DNA of 21,779 nucleotides, taken from contig JAUPVF010000012.1 of assembly GCA_030917185.1 (NCBI GenBank), positions 1 to 21,779 on the forward strand, read 5' to 3'. The notes under the pieces were generated by a model. It made no database searches. It was given only the letters and a program-made list of their open reading frames with translations, and was not told the DNA's origin. The position numbers and the translations under genes were made by a program. Shown here one piece after another: positions 8,400 through 13,963 of this stretch. This stretch comes from Patescibacteria group bacterium. GTDB lineage: Bacteria > Patescibacteriota > Minisyncoccia > Phycocordibacterales > DATDWN01. Position 1 is the stretch's first letter, and the number at the start of each line of letters is the position of its first letter.

Positions 8400-9596
8400 A
8401 TGACAGATTTTGATCGTTCAAAACCACACGTAAACGTGGGAACAATTGGTCACGTTGACCATGGAAAGACAACATTAACAGCAGCTATTTTGACCGTTTT
8501 ACAGCGGGCAGGTAATGGCTATTCAGCAACAGTAAAGGGTGTTGATCAAATCGACTCAGCGCCAGAAGAAAAAGCCCGAGGAATTACCATCGCGCTTTCT
8601 CATAGTGAATACCAGACACCAACACGTCACTATGCACACGTGGACGCTCCAGGTCACGCCGATTACATCAAAAACATGATTACTGGTGCCGCTCAAATGG
8701 ACGGTGCGGTATTGGTTGTAGCAGCAACTGATGGTGTGATGCCACAGACACGAGAACACGTGTTGCTTGCAAAACAAGTGGGTGTGCCAAAGATCATCGT
8801 ATTTCTAAACAAATGCGACATGGTGCCTGATGCAGAACTTATTGATCTTGTTGAGGAAGAAGTTCGAGAACTCCTCACAAAACAAGGTTTTGATGGTGCA
8901 GGAGCTCCTATTATCCGAGGTTCAGCACTTAAAGCACTTGAGTCAGCAAACAATGATGATGAATGGGCAAAGAAAATTATTGACCTTGCAAATGCTCTTG
9001 ACTCATATTTCCCAATTCCAGAACGAGACCTAGATAAGCCATTCCTTATGCCAGTAGAAGACATTTTCTCTATTGAAGGCCGAGGTACTGTGGTTACCGG
9101 TCGTATTGAACGAGGTATTATTAAAGTTGGAGAGGAAATTGAATGTATCGGTTTGAAAGATACACAGAAATATACCGTTACTGGTATTGAAATGTTCAAC
9201 AAATCTCTTGGCCAAGGACAGGCAGGGGATAACGCAGGTATTTTGCTCCGAGGTGCGAAAAAAGAAGATATTCATCGAGGACAGGTTTTGGCAAAACCAA
9301 AATCAGTGACTCCTCATACAGAATTCACAGCAGAGGTATACATTTTGAAGAAAGAGGAAGGTGGACGACATACACCGTTCTTCTCAGGGTATAAACCACA
9401 GTTCTACATCCGAACAACAGATGTTACAGGTGATGTGACATTGAACGAAGGTGTTGAAATGGTTATGCCAGGAGATACTGTTACTTTCAAAGTTAAATTG
9501 GTAGCCCCAGTTGCACTTGAAGACAAAACAAAGTTTGCTATTCGAGAGGGAGGGAGAACTGTTGGCGCCGGGGTTGTTACCAAAATCGTAGCCTAA
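8400..9596 (+). CDS. tuf: Elongation factor Tu
   Basis: EF-Tu delivers aminoacyl-tRNA to the ribosomal A site as a GTP complex. The 398-aa length is normal. GTPase motifs are intact: G1 GHVDHGKT (17-24), G2 RGITI, G3 DAPGH (82-86, with the catalytic His86), G4 NKCD (137-140) and G5 GSAL (174-177). The two beta-barrel domains follow, with RGTVVTGRIERG and a near-normal C-terminus. Two departures from the common form are seen: DAPGH in place of DCPGH, and IALSHSEY in place of INTSHVEY in the switch I region. Arginine codon use is extreme, with 12 of 17 being CGA. There is no SD before the ATG, which is preceded by an A/T-only stretch. The gene is transcribed alone, about 8 kb from fusA and upstream of rpsJ. 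Confidence 0.98.
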   Translation: MTDFDRSKPHVNVGTIGHVDHGKTTLTAAILTVLQRAGNGYSATVKGVDQIDSAPEEKARGITIALSHSEYQTPTRHYAHVDAPGHADYIKNMITGAAQMDGAVLVVAATDGVMPQTREHVLLAKQVGVPKIIVFLNKCDMVPDAELIDLVEEEVRELLTKQGFDGAGAPIIRGSALKALESANNDDEWAKKIIDLANALDSYFPIPERDLDKPFLMPVEDIFSIEGRGTVVTGRIERGIIKVGEEIECIGLKDTQKYTVTGIEMFNKSLGQGQAGDNAGILLRGAKKEDIHRGQVLAKPKSVTPHTEFTAEVYILKKEEGGRHTPFFSGYKPQFYIRTTDVTGDVTLNEGVEMVMPGDTVTFKVKLVAPVALEDKTKFAIREGGRTVGAGVVTKIVA

Positions 9597-9640
9597 TAAA
9601 AATTCCAAATTTTCCCAATCTCATCTTCTAAAATCCTCAC

Positions 9641-9678
9641 ATAATTCTCACCTGCGCACTCAGGCAGGCTCGAATTAT
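9641..9678. repeat. Two-tier hairpin in the tuf-rpsJ gap
   Basis: ATAATTC (9641-9647) pairs with GAATTAT (9672-9678), and inside it CCTGC (9651-9655) pairs with GCAGG (9664-9668). A symmetric 3x3 internal loop separates the two stems. It lacks a T-tract, so it is not a standard terminator. It might be a dispersed palindromic element or a structured 3' end of the tuf message; one copy cannot settle this. Confidence 0.6.
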
Positions 9679-9700
9679 GATTCAGATTTTATAAGCGACC

Positions 9701-9729
9701 TTGGACAAATTATGAAATTTTTATAGTAT
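9701..9729 (+). promoter_or_regulatory. Orphan promoter upstream of the 9764-9789 terminator
   Basis: TTGGAC (9701-9706), a 17-bp spacer and TAGTAT (9724-9729). The spacing and -10 match the ribosomal promoters of this window, but no ORF lies between it and the terminator. A transcript would run from about 9736 to about 9790. Confidence 0.45.
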
Positions 9730-9763
9730 TTCAATCCGAGTTTTGTAATTAAAAACTCAAATC

Positions 9764-9789
9764 AAAAAACCGCCTTCTGGCGGTTTTTT
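9764..9789 (+). terminator. Intrinsic terminator between tuf and rpsJ
   Basis: An 11-bp perfect stem AAAAAACCGCC / GGCGGTTTTTT with loop TTCT. It lies 168 nt after the tuf stop, so it either ends a long tuf 3' UTR or ends a short RNA made from 9701-9729. Confidence 0.92.
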
Positions 9790-9812
9790 GTTGGGGTAGA
9801 TTAAGATGGTGG

Positions 9813-9841
9813 TTGCAAAATATTTCAATATCTGTTAGTAT
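9813..9841 (+). promoter_or_regulatory. rpsJ promoter
   Basis: TTGCAA (9813-9818), a 17-bp spacer and TAGTAT (9836-9841), with TG one base before the -10 (extended -10). The start site would be near 9848, giving a leader of about 9 nt before ATG 9857. Confidence 0.7.
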
Positions 9842-9856
9842 TTCTGAAATAAACAT

Positions 9857-10234
9857 ATGCCCACAAAAGAAACAACAAAAAAGGCAGTTGCTAAGAAAGC
9901 AGTAAAGACCACATCAAAACCAGACGTGATTTCTAAGTTGCGTATCCGAGTTCGCGCATACGAATACAAAATCCTTGATTTGTCTGTAAAACAGATTATT
10001 GATACAGCACTTCGTTATGATGCAAAAGTATTGGGTCCAATACCACTACCTACAGAGATTAAAAAATATACAGTTAACCGAGCATCGTTTGTATTCAAAA
10101 ATGCCCGAGAACAATTTGAGATGCGTATTCACAAACGAGTCATTGATATTCTTAACCCAAGTGCAAAAATCATGGAAGCACTGACCAATATGTCTCTTCC
10201 GTCTGGAGTTAACATTGATGTAAAGATTATCTAA
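9857..10234 (+). CDS. rpsJ: 30S ribosomal protein S10 (uS10)
   Basis: uS10 is a 30S head protein, also known as NusE in transcription antitermination. The conserved body begins near residue 27 (KLRIRVRAYEYKILDLSVKQ) and includes VLGPIPLPT and the R-F-MRIHKR-IDI stretch, ending in GVNIDVKII. It is longer than the usual roughly 100 residues because of an N-terminal Lys/Thr/Ala-rich extension of about 25 residues. No SD is present. In most bacteria rpsJ is the first gene of a continuous S10 operon; here a strong terminator isolates it from rplC, so it is a single-gene unit. Confidence 0.97.
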   Translation: MPTKETTKKAVAKKAVKTTSKPDVISKLRIRVRAYEYKILDLSVKQIIDTALRYDAKVLGPIPLPTEIKKYTVNRASFVFKNAREQFEMRIHKRVIDILNPSAKIMEALTNMSLPSGVNIDVKII

Positions 10235-10250
10235 TCATCTAATAAAAAAT

Positions 10251-10285
10251 AACAAAAACCACCCTGAATAAGGGTGGTTTTTGTT
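10251..10285 (+). terminator. Intrinsic terminator after rpsJ
   Basis: A 15-bp perfect stem (10251-10265 with 10271-10285): AAAAACCACCCT / AGGGTGGTTTTT core, loop GAATA. It cuts the S10 operon after its first gene. Confidence 0.93.
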
Positions 10286-10313
10286 TTGATTTTTTATAAA
10301 ATAGTGATATAAT
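10286..10313 (+). promoter_or_regulatory. Promoter of the 46-aa membrane protein cassette
   Basis: TTGATT (10286-10291), a 16-bp spacer and TATAAT (10308-10313), with TG at 10305-10306 forming an extended -10. It follows the rpsJ terminator immediately. It uses TATAAT, unlike the TAGTAT of the flanking ribosomal promoters. Confidence 0.6.
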
Positions 10314-10318
10314 TACGT

Positions 10319-10328
10319 AGGAGGTGAT
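10319..10328 (+). promoter_or_regulatory. Full-length Shine-Dalgarno deciding the start of the 46-aa gene
   Basis: AGGAGGTGAT is complementary to all ten bases of a typical anti-SD (ATCACCTCCT). It ends 6 nt before ATG 10335. None of the ribosomal protein genes here has anything similar. Confidence 0.9.
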
Positions 10329-10334
10329 TCGGTT

Positions 10335-10475
10335 ATGTTTCTTTCGGGATTGGGATTATTGGGTGCTGTAGCGTTGATTATTCTTTTTTGCATGGTGATT
10401 TCACCATTCACATGGAGGATTCGGACCCCTCGACCCAGACGTACCGAGGAGGTTATTGTGGAGAATGATAAATAA
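10335..10475 (+). CDS. Small single-pass membrane protein, unknown function (46 aa)
   Basis: This short gene is strongly supported by its context: an extended -10 promoter, a full-length SD 6 nt from the ATG, a TAA stop and a GC-rich terminator 5 nt later. The product starts MFLSGLGLLGAVALIILFCM, a single hydrophobic helix (about residues 3-23), then a basic stretch RIRTPRPRR, then an acidic tail EEVIVENDK. By the positive-inside rule the C-terminus should be cytoplasmic. I recognise no family. G+C is about 47%, above the ribosomal neighbours. It sits between rpsJ and rplC, where bacteria normally have no gene. Candidate roles such as a small membrane regulator or toxin-like peptide are guesses. 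Confidence 0.8.
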   Translation: MFLSGLGLLGAVALIILFCMVISPFTWRIRTPRPRRTEEVIVENDK

Positions 10476-10480
10476 TGGTA

Positions 10481-10502
10481 GCCCCCGGAGCGTTCCGGGG
10501 GC
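10481..10502 (+). terminator. GC-rich terminator of the 46-aa cassette
   Basis: A perfect 9-bp stem GCCCCCGGA / TCCGGGGGC (10481-10489 with 10494-10502), loop GCGT, followed by TTTTGTTTT. It lacks the upstream A-tract of the other terminators in the window. Confidence 0.92.
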
Positions 10503-10534
10503 TTTTGTTTTATATGTAAATACTTTGTAGGGAC

Positions 10535-10563
10535 TTGAAATAAAAAATGATATCTGCTAGTAT
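10535..10563 (+). promoter_or_regulatory. Promoter of the rplC-rplD-rplW-rplB unit
   Basis: TTGAAA (10535-10540), a 17-bp spacer and TAGTAT (10558-10563) with an upstream TG (extended -10). The stretch ATATCTGyTAGTAT is shared with the rpsJ promoter (9828-9841). The leader is about 32 nt, without an SD. Confidence 0.72.
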
Positions 10564-10601
10564 GTGCAAATCGCCATATCGGCATTTTTATTTGCAATAC
10601 T

Positions 10602-11213
10602 ATGAAGTTTATCCTTGGAACAAAACAGAATATGACCCAAATCTTTGATGAAGCGGGTATTGTTCATCCAGTAACCGTCTTGAAAGTCGGTCCTATGACT
10701 GTGACTCAGGTTAAAAACGTTGCTACAGATGGTTATACAGCAGTCCAGGTTGGTTTTGGTGAACGAAAAGCAAAAAATATAAACAAACCTCAGACAGGAC
10801 ATTTGAAGGGTCTAAACTACATGCACACCAAAGAGTTCCGAGTTGAAGGAGATTCTACAATGGCTGTTGGTGATGCTATTGATATTTCTACATTTGCAGC
10901 AGGGGATACAGTTACTGTCTCATCAGTTTCAAAAGGAAAAGGTTTCCAAGGTGTTGTTCACCGACATGGATTCCATGGTGGACCACGGTCACACGGACAG
11001 AAACACTCTGAACGAGAACCAGGTTCTATTGGTGGTGCAGGACGAGACGGAGGACGTGTTGCTAAAGGCAAGCGAATGGCAGGCCGTATGGGTAGTGATC
11101 GTATCACAACAAAAAATTTAACTATTGTTGCTGTTAAACCAGAAACAGGGGAAATGTTCATTCGCGGTGCTATTGCAGGCCGACGTGGAACAGTTGTGGA
11201 AATCAAGGGATAA
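10602..11213 (+). CDS. rplC: 50S ribosomal protein L3 (uL3)
   Basis: uL3 is an early 50S assembly protein that reaches toward the peptidyl transferase centre. The 203-aa length is normal. It opens MKFILGTKQNMTQIFDEAG, as in bacterial L3. The central loop has KGKGFQGVVHRHGFHGGPRS followed by HGQKHSEREPGSIGG, and the end has KGKRMAGRMG and the usual GTVVEIKG. It is the first gene of a four-gene unit (rplC-rplD-rplW-rplB), with 15 nt to rplD. The rest of the S10 operon is separated by terminators on both sides. Seven of its 13 arginine codons are CGA. Confidence 0.98.
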   Translation: MKFILGTKQNMTQIFDEAGIVHPVTVLKVGPMTVTQVKNVATDGYTAVQVGFGERKAKNINKPQTGHLKGLNYMHTKEFRVEGDSTMAVGDAIDISTFAAGDTVTVSSVSKGKGFQGVVHRHGFHGGPRSHGQKHSEREPGSIGGAGRDGGRVAKGKRMAGRMGSDRITTKNLTIVAVKPETGEMFIRGAIAGRRGTVVEIKG

Positions 11214-11228
11214 TTTTAATACAAAACT

Positions 11229-11984
11229 ATGGAGGTAACAGAAACAAAGAAAAATACGAAAATTGTAAAATCGGCTAAAGCAAAAGCACCTATTTCTATG
11301 GAAGCAGTCGTGTATTCTAATACAGGTAAAGAATCAAAGAAGATCACTCTTCCAGAAAATGTTTTTGGATTGTCATGGAATGCGGATTTGGTTCATCAGG
11401 TTGCCACATCTCTTATGTCATCACAGCGGACACCTGTTGCCCATACTAAAAACAGGGGAGAAGTAAGTGGTGGTGGTAAAAAACCATGGAGACAAAAGGG
11501 AACAGGTCGTGCGCGACACGGTTCAACACGATCACCGATTTGGGTTGGTGGAGGTGTGACTCATGGTCCACGAAATGACAAAGACTACACCAGAAAGGTA
11601 AACAAAAAAATGAAGGCGAAGGCACTTTACATGATCCTCTCAGCAAAATACAAAAAAGGTCAGATAATGTTTGTTGATAAGTTGTCATTTACAGAACCAA
11701 AAACAAAAGAAGCAAAGAATGTACTTGTTTCTCTTTCAAAAATTGATGGTTTTAATGATTTGGTTTCAAAAAAGAAAAATTCTGTATATATCACTATTCC
11801 TGCTAAAGATATGGCAGTGGAACGAAGTTTCAGTAATTTCAACACAATGTTTGTTGATGAAATCCGTAACATGAATCCTTTGGATTTGTTACAGTACAAA
11901 TACCTCATTGTTGCTAATCCTGAAACAGGTTTGCCTCAGATTGCGGGTAAATTAGAGGCAACTAAAAAGACTGCAACAAAATAA
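11229..11984 (+). CDS. rplD: 50S ribosomal protein L4 (uL4)
   Basis: uL4 binds 23S rRNA and lines the peptide exit tunnel with its extended loop. The conserved loop is clear: EVSGGGKKPWRQKGTGRARH, then GSTRSPIWVGGGVTHGP (about residues 78-114). The C-terminal part includes NMNPLDLLQYKYLIV, typical of L4. At 251 aa it is longer than the usual roughly 205, owing to an N-terminal Lys-rich extension of about 25 residues and a short C-terminal KLEATKKTATK tail. There is no SD; the ATG is preceded by AATACAAAACT. In some bacteria L4 autoregulates the S10 operon through its leader. With the operon split here, that control cannot act in the same form, though this is inference. Confidence 0.97.
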   Translation: MEVTETKKNTKIVKSAKAKAPISMEAVVYSNTGKESKKITLPENVFGLSWNADLVHQVATSLMSSQRTPVAHTKNRGEVSGGGKKPWRQKGTGRARHGSTRSPIWVGGGVTHGPRNDKDYTRKVNKKMKAKALYMILSAKYKKGQIMFVDKLSFTEPKTKEAKNVLVSLSKIDGFNDLVSKKKNSVYITIPAKDMAVERSFSNFNTMFVDEIRNMNPLDLLQYKYLIVANPETGLPQIAGKLEATKKTATK

Positions 11985-11994
11985 TTAACTCACC

Positions 11995-12276
11995 ATGACA
12001 ACAGATTTACATAACATTTTGAAGCATCCACACATTACCGAAAAGGCGACTGTATCGTCAGAGTCTTCAGTGTATGTGTTTGAAGTGGCTCCAACTGCTA
12101 CAAAAACTCTTATTGAGAAAGCATTTAAGGCAAAATACAACGTTGCTCCAGTTAAAGTTTCAACAGTCACCATTCCTGCAAAAAACGTGTTCACTCGAGG
12201 GAAACGAGGTGTCAAATCTGGATACAAAAAAGCATATGTTTACCTCAAAAAAGGTGAAAAGATAGAGATAATATAA
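11995..12276 (+). CDS. rplW: 50S ribosomal protein L23 (uL23)
   Basis: uL23 sits at the tunnel exit, where trigger factor and SRP dock in bacteria. At 93 aa its length is normal. Conserved features are LKHPHITEKATV near the start, YVFEVAPTATKTLIEKAFKA in the middle, the loop VNTFF-like region here read as KNVFTRGKRGVKS, and the final KKAYVYLKKGEKIEI. It lies 10 nt after rplD and 4 nt before rplB, so it is part of one transcript. No SD. Confidence 0.97.
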   Translation: MTTDLHNILKHPHITEKATVSSESSVYVFEVAPTATKTLIEKAFKAKYNVAPVKVSTVTIPAKNVFTRGKRGVKSGYKKAYVYLKKGEKIEII

Positions 12277-12280
12277 ATAT

Positions 12281-13123
12281 ATGAAGCGATATAAACCAAC
12301 ATCAGCATCACGACGAGGAATGACTACCATCTCATATGGCAGTATATTGACTACTGGCGATCCAGTGAAATCTTTAACAAAAGGATTCAAACGATCAGTT
12401 GGTCGTAACAACCAAGGCAAAGTAACTACTCGACACAAAGGAGGCGGACACAAGCGATTGTTCCGAGATGTTGATTTTAGATACAACAAAATAAATATCC
12501 CATATACAATCAAAACAGTAGAGTATGATCCAAACCGATCAGGATTTATTGGTCTTGCTCAGTATAAAGATGGTGAGAAACGATATGTACTCATTCCAAA
12601 ATCAATCAAAGTTGGTGATGTGTGTGTGACTGCTGAAAACGCTGATATGAAAGTTGGTAACCGATTGCCACTCCGTAACATCACAGTGGGTACATTTGTG
12701 TACAATGTTGAGGTAAAGCCACAAGGTGGAGCAAAAATCGCTCGATCAGCAGGAAACTTTGTTGAGGTAGTTGCTAAGGATGCTGGATATGTTGATTTGA
12801 AAATGCCATCATCTGAAGTTCGCAAGGTCAAAGACACTGCATGGGCATCAATTGGTGAAGTCGGAAATGAAGAAAACCGATTGGTTAACCTAGGTAAAGC
12901 CGGCCGGTCACGATGGTTGGGAATTCGTCCAACAGTTCGCGGTACTGCACAGAACCCAGTGGATCACCCACATGGTGGTGGTGAAGGACGACAGGGAAGA
13001 GGACGTCGACGAGCAATTTCAGTCTACGGCAAGCCAACAGGAAAGGGTCAGAAGTCTCGAACCCCAAAGAAATACTCAAACAAATTCATCGTATCTCGCC
13101 GAAAGGTAGGCAAGAGAAAATAG
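12281..13123 (+). CDS. rplB: 50S ribosomal protein L2 (uL2)
   Basis: uL2 is one of the most conserved ribosomal proteins, needed for subunit association and peptidyl transferase activity. At 280 aa it is full length. It opens MKRYKPTSASRRGMTT, has GRNNQGKVTTRHKGGGHKR, and carries the catalytic-region motif NPVDHPHGGGEGR with His229, the residue equivalent to the much studied E. coli His229. The C-terminus is basic (SRRKVGKRK). It ends its transcription unit: TAG is followed 2 nt later by a strong terminator, so rpsS needs its own promoter. No SD precedes the start, only an A/T-rich spacer of 4 nt after rplW. Confidence 0.98.
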   Translation: MKRYKPTSASRRGMTTISYGSILTTGDPVKSLTKGFKRSVGRNNQGKVTTRHKGGGHKRLFRDVDFRYNKINIPYTIKTVEYDPNRSGFIGLAQYKDGEKRYVLIPKSIKVGDVCVTAENADMKVGNRLPLRNITVGTFVYNVEVKPQGGAKIARSAGNFVEVVAKDAGYVDLKMPSSEVRKVKDTAWASIGEVGNEENRLVNLGKAGRSRWLGIRPTVRGTAQNPVDHPHGGGEGRQGRGRRRAISVYGKPTGKGQKSRTPKKYSNKFIVSRRKVGKRK

Positions 13124-13125
13124 AA

Positions 13126-13159
13126 ATAAAAAATCACCCCGCTCGGGGTGATTTTTTAT
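13126..13159 (+). terminator. Intrinsic terminator after rplB
   Basis: A 15-bp perfect stem (13126-13140 with 13145-13159), core ATCACCCC / GGGGTGAT, loop GCTC, A-tract and T-tract on either side. It starts right after the rplB stop. Confidence 0.93.
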
Positions 13160-13174
13160 ATTTTGCAATAACTA

Positions 13175-13203
13175 TTGACTTTTGTATATATTTAGTGTTA
13201 TTG
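13175..13203 (+). promoter_or_regulatory. Candidate promoter of the 87-aa cassette
   Basis: TTGACT (13175-13180), a 17-bp spacer and TTATTG (13198-13203). The -35 box is good and the -10 weak. It lies between the rplB terminator and the SD of the 87-aa gene. Confidence 0.5.
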
Positions 13204-13221
13204 TGTGGGCGGGAGGGTTAT

Positions 13222-13485
13222 ATGAGAATGTATGCTGTTGTACGTTTGTCGTTTGAGGCGGATGTACACATTACATCTTGCTCAGTGTTCATTTTTCGGG
13301 GTACCTTGTCTGAGCAAGCAAGAGTTCATTTTGATATGTGTGAGTGTCTTCGAACACACGCACCCGATCGGGTTGCCGTTGTGTTTATTGGACTATCGCA
13401 TTATGATGGGTTGGCACAAACAACACTCTCGTATCTTGGGTATGAAAGTGTCGAGGATACCAACAAACAGTTGGTTACAGCGTGA
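13222..13485 (+). CDS. Unrecognised small soluble protein (87 aa)
   Basis: The ATG at 13222 is chosen over the upstream GTG 13195 because GGGAGGG (13211-13217) sits at SD distance from it. The product begins MRMYAVVRLSFEADVHITSC and is a mixed alpha/beta small protein with no membrane segment or signal peptide. A hydrophobic strand RVAVVFIGLSHYDGL lies near residues 50-64. It has three cysteines (in SCSVF and MCECL). I recognise no family and do not guess a function. It is the only gene in the window ending in TGA. It sits between rplB and rpsS, which are normally adjacent, and G+C is about 45%. The CCGGGG-type terminator 5 nt downstream closes it as a single-gene unit. Confidence 0.75.
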   Translation: MRMYAVVRLSFEADVHITSCSVFIFRGTLSEQARVHFDMCECLRTHAPDRVAVVFIGLSHYDGLAQTTLSYLGYESVEDTNKQLVTA

Positions 13486-13490
13486 CAATG

Positions 13491-13516
13491 TGGCCGGGGG
13501 ACAACACCCTCGGCCA
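13491..13516 (+). terminator. GC-rich terminator of the 87-aa cassette
   Basis: A 10-bp stem TGGCCGGGGG / CCCTCGGCCA with one G-U pair (13491-13500 with 13507-13516), loop ACAACA, then TTTACTTTTT. There is no upstream A-tract, and it shares the CCGGGG core of the other two cassette terminators. Confidence 0.82.
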
Positions 13517-13545
13517 TTTACTTTTTACAGAGTTGGGAATATCCT
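13517..13545 (+). promoter_or_regulatory. Weak promoter candidate for the 86-aa cassette
   Basis: TTTACT (13517-13522), a 17-bp spacer and TATCCT (13540-13545), each matching consensus at four of six positions. The -35 overlaps the T-tract of the preceding terminator. Read-through from the 87-aa gene is the alternative. Confidence 0.3.
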
Positions 13546-13551
13546 GTACAT

Positions 13552-13557
13552 GGAGGT
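13552..13557 (+). promoter_or_regulatory. Shine-Dalgarno deciding the start of the 86-aa gene
   Basis: GGAGGT lies 7 nt before ATG 13565. The same frame is open further upstream to 13232, but that upstream part overlaps the 87-aa gene and its terminator, so this start is preferred. Confidence 0.88.
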
Positions 13558-13564
13558 ATTTTTC

Positions 13565-13825
13565 ATGAACACAAGTCGAGACGAGGAAATGATGGCGCAA
13601 AACCATCATAATCCTGTACGACATATTGAGATTCTCGTCGTCGCAGGTTTGGTTGCGGTGGCGTGTACTGTGTTCGTTTGGGTGTGGGGCAATCTCATGA
13701 ACGGGTTAGAGGTGAATCCGCTCATTGTATTTTTTGGCACGTATCTGGTCGTTGCTCTGTGTGGCTGGGTTTGGGAACACGCCCGGATCGTAATCCAGGA
13801 TATCGATGAACACCGGGGTGCCTAG
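13565..13825 (+). CDS. Small two-pass membrane protein, unknown function (86 aa)
   Basis: The polar start MNTSRDEEMMAQNHHNPVRH is followed by one membrane helix at about residues 21-42 (IEILVVAGLVAVACTVFVWV) and a second at about 52-70 (PLIVFFGTYLVVALCGWVW). A short loop lies between, and the tail EHARIVIQDIDEHRGA is charged. Both ends are probably cytoplasmic, giving a helical hairpin. The length, strong SD and own terminator mark it as a complete gene. Hand-counted G+C of 13561-13830 is about 51%, clearly above the flanking ribosomal genes. I recognise no family; a holin-like shape is possible by size and topology alone, but nothing else supports it. The stop codon lies in the loop of the terminator hairpin. 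Confidence 0.8.
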   Translation: MNTSRDEEMMAQNHHNPVRHIEILVVAGLVAVACTVFVWVWGNLMNGLEVNPLIVFFGTYLVVALCGWVWEHARIVIQDIDEHRGA

Positions 13826-13833
13826 CGCCCCGG
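13813..13833 (+). terminator. GC-rich terminator overlapping the stop of the 86-aa gene
   Basis: Stem CCGGGGTG / CGCCCCGG (13813-13820 with 13826-13833, one T-G pair), with the loop CCTAG holding the stop codon, then CTTTTTATTT. Only 8 nt separate it from the -35 box of the next promoter. Confidence 0.85.
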
Positions 13834-13841
13834 CTTTTTAT

Positions 13842-13870
13842 TTGACATTTTAATGCATTTTGTATAGTAT
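13842..13870 (+). promoter_or_regulatory. Promoter of the rpsS-rplE unit
   Basis: A perfect TTGACA (13842-13847), a 17-bp spacer and TAGTAT (13865-13870). The leader of about 87 nt runs to 13963. It contains TAAGAG/CTCTTA (13881-13898) as a small hairpin and the 11-mer GGGTAGATTAA (13914-13924), which also occurs upstream of rpsJ. Confidence 0.78.
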
Positions 13871-13963
13871 GGAGCGCACGTAAGAGTTATATCTCTTATA
13901 CACATTTTGTTCTGGGTAGATTAAAATACCTCCAACAAAGAGCGTTTTTTCTTTTGAAAAAAT

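Noticed and set aside
9597..9763. tRNA or other structured RNA gene in the tuf-rpsJ gap
   Set aside because: No cloverleaf, T-loop or CCA-like end could be built; only the nested hairpin at 9641-9678 stands out.
10565..10596. Hairpin TGCAAAT/ATTTGCA in the rplC leader as a regulatory RNA
   Set aside because: The predicted transcription start lies inside its left arm, so the RNA would not form the full stem.
13483..13485. TGA recoded as an amino acid, as in some CPR groups
   Set aside because: No gene needs TGA read-through; the one TGA found works as a stop just before a terminator.
13232..13564. Longer version of the 86-aa protein (197 aa)
   Set aside because: The extra part overlaps the 87-aa gene and its terminator in another frame, and a GGAGGT sits at the correct distance from ATG 13565.
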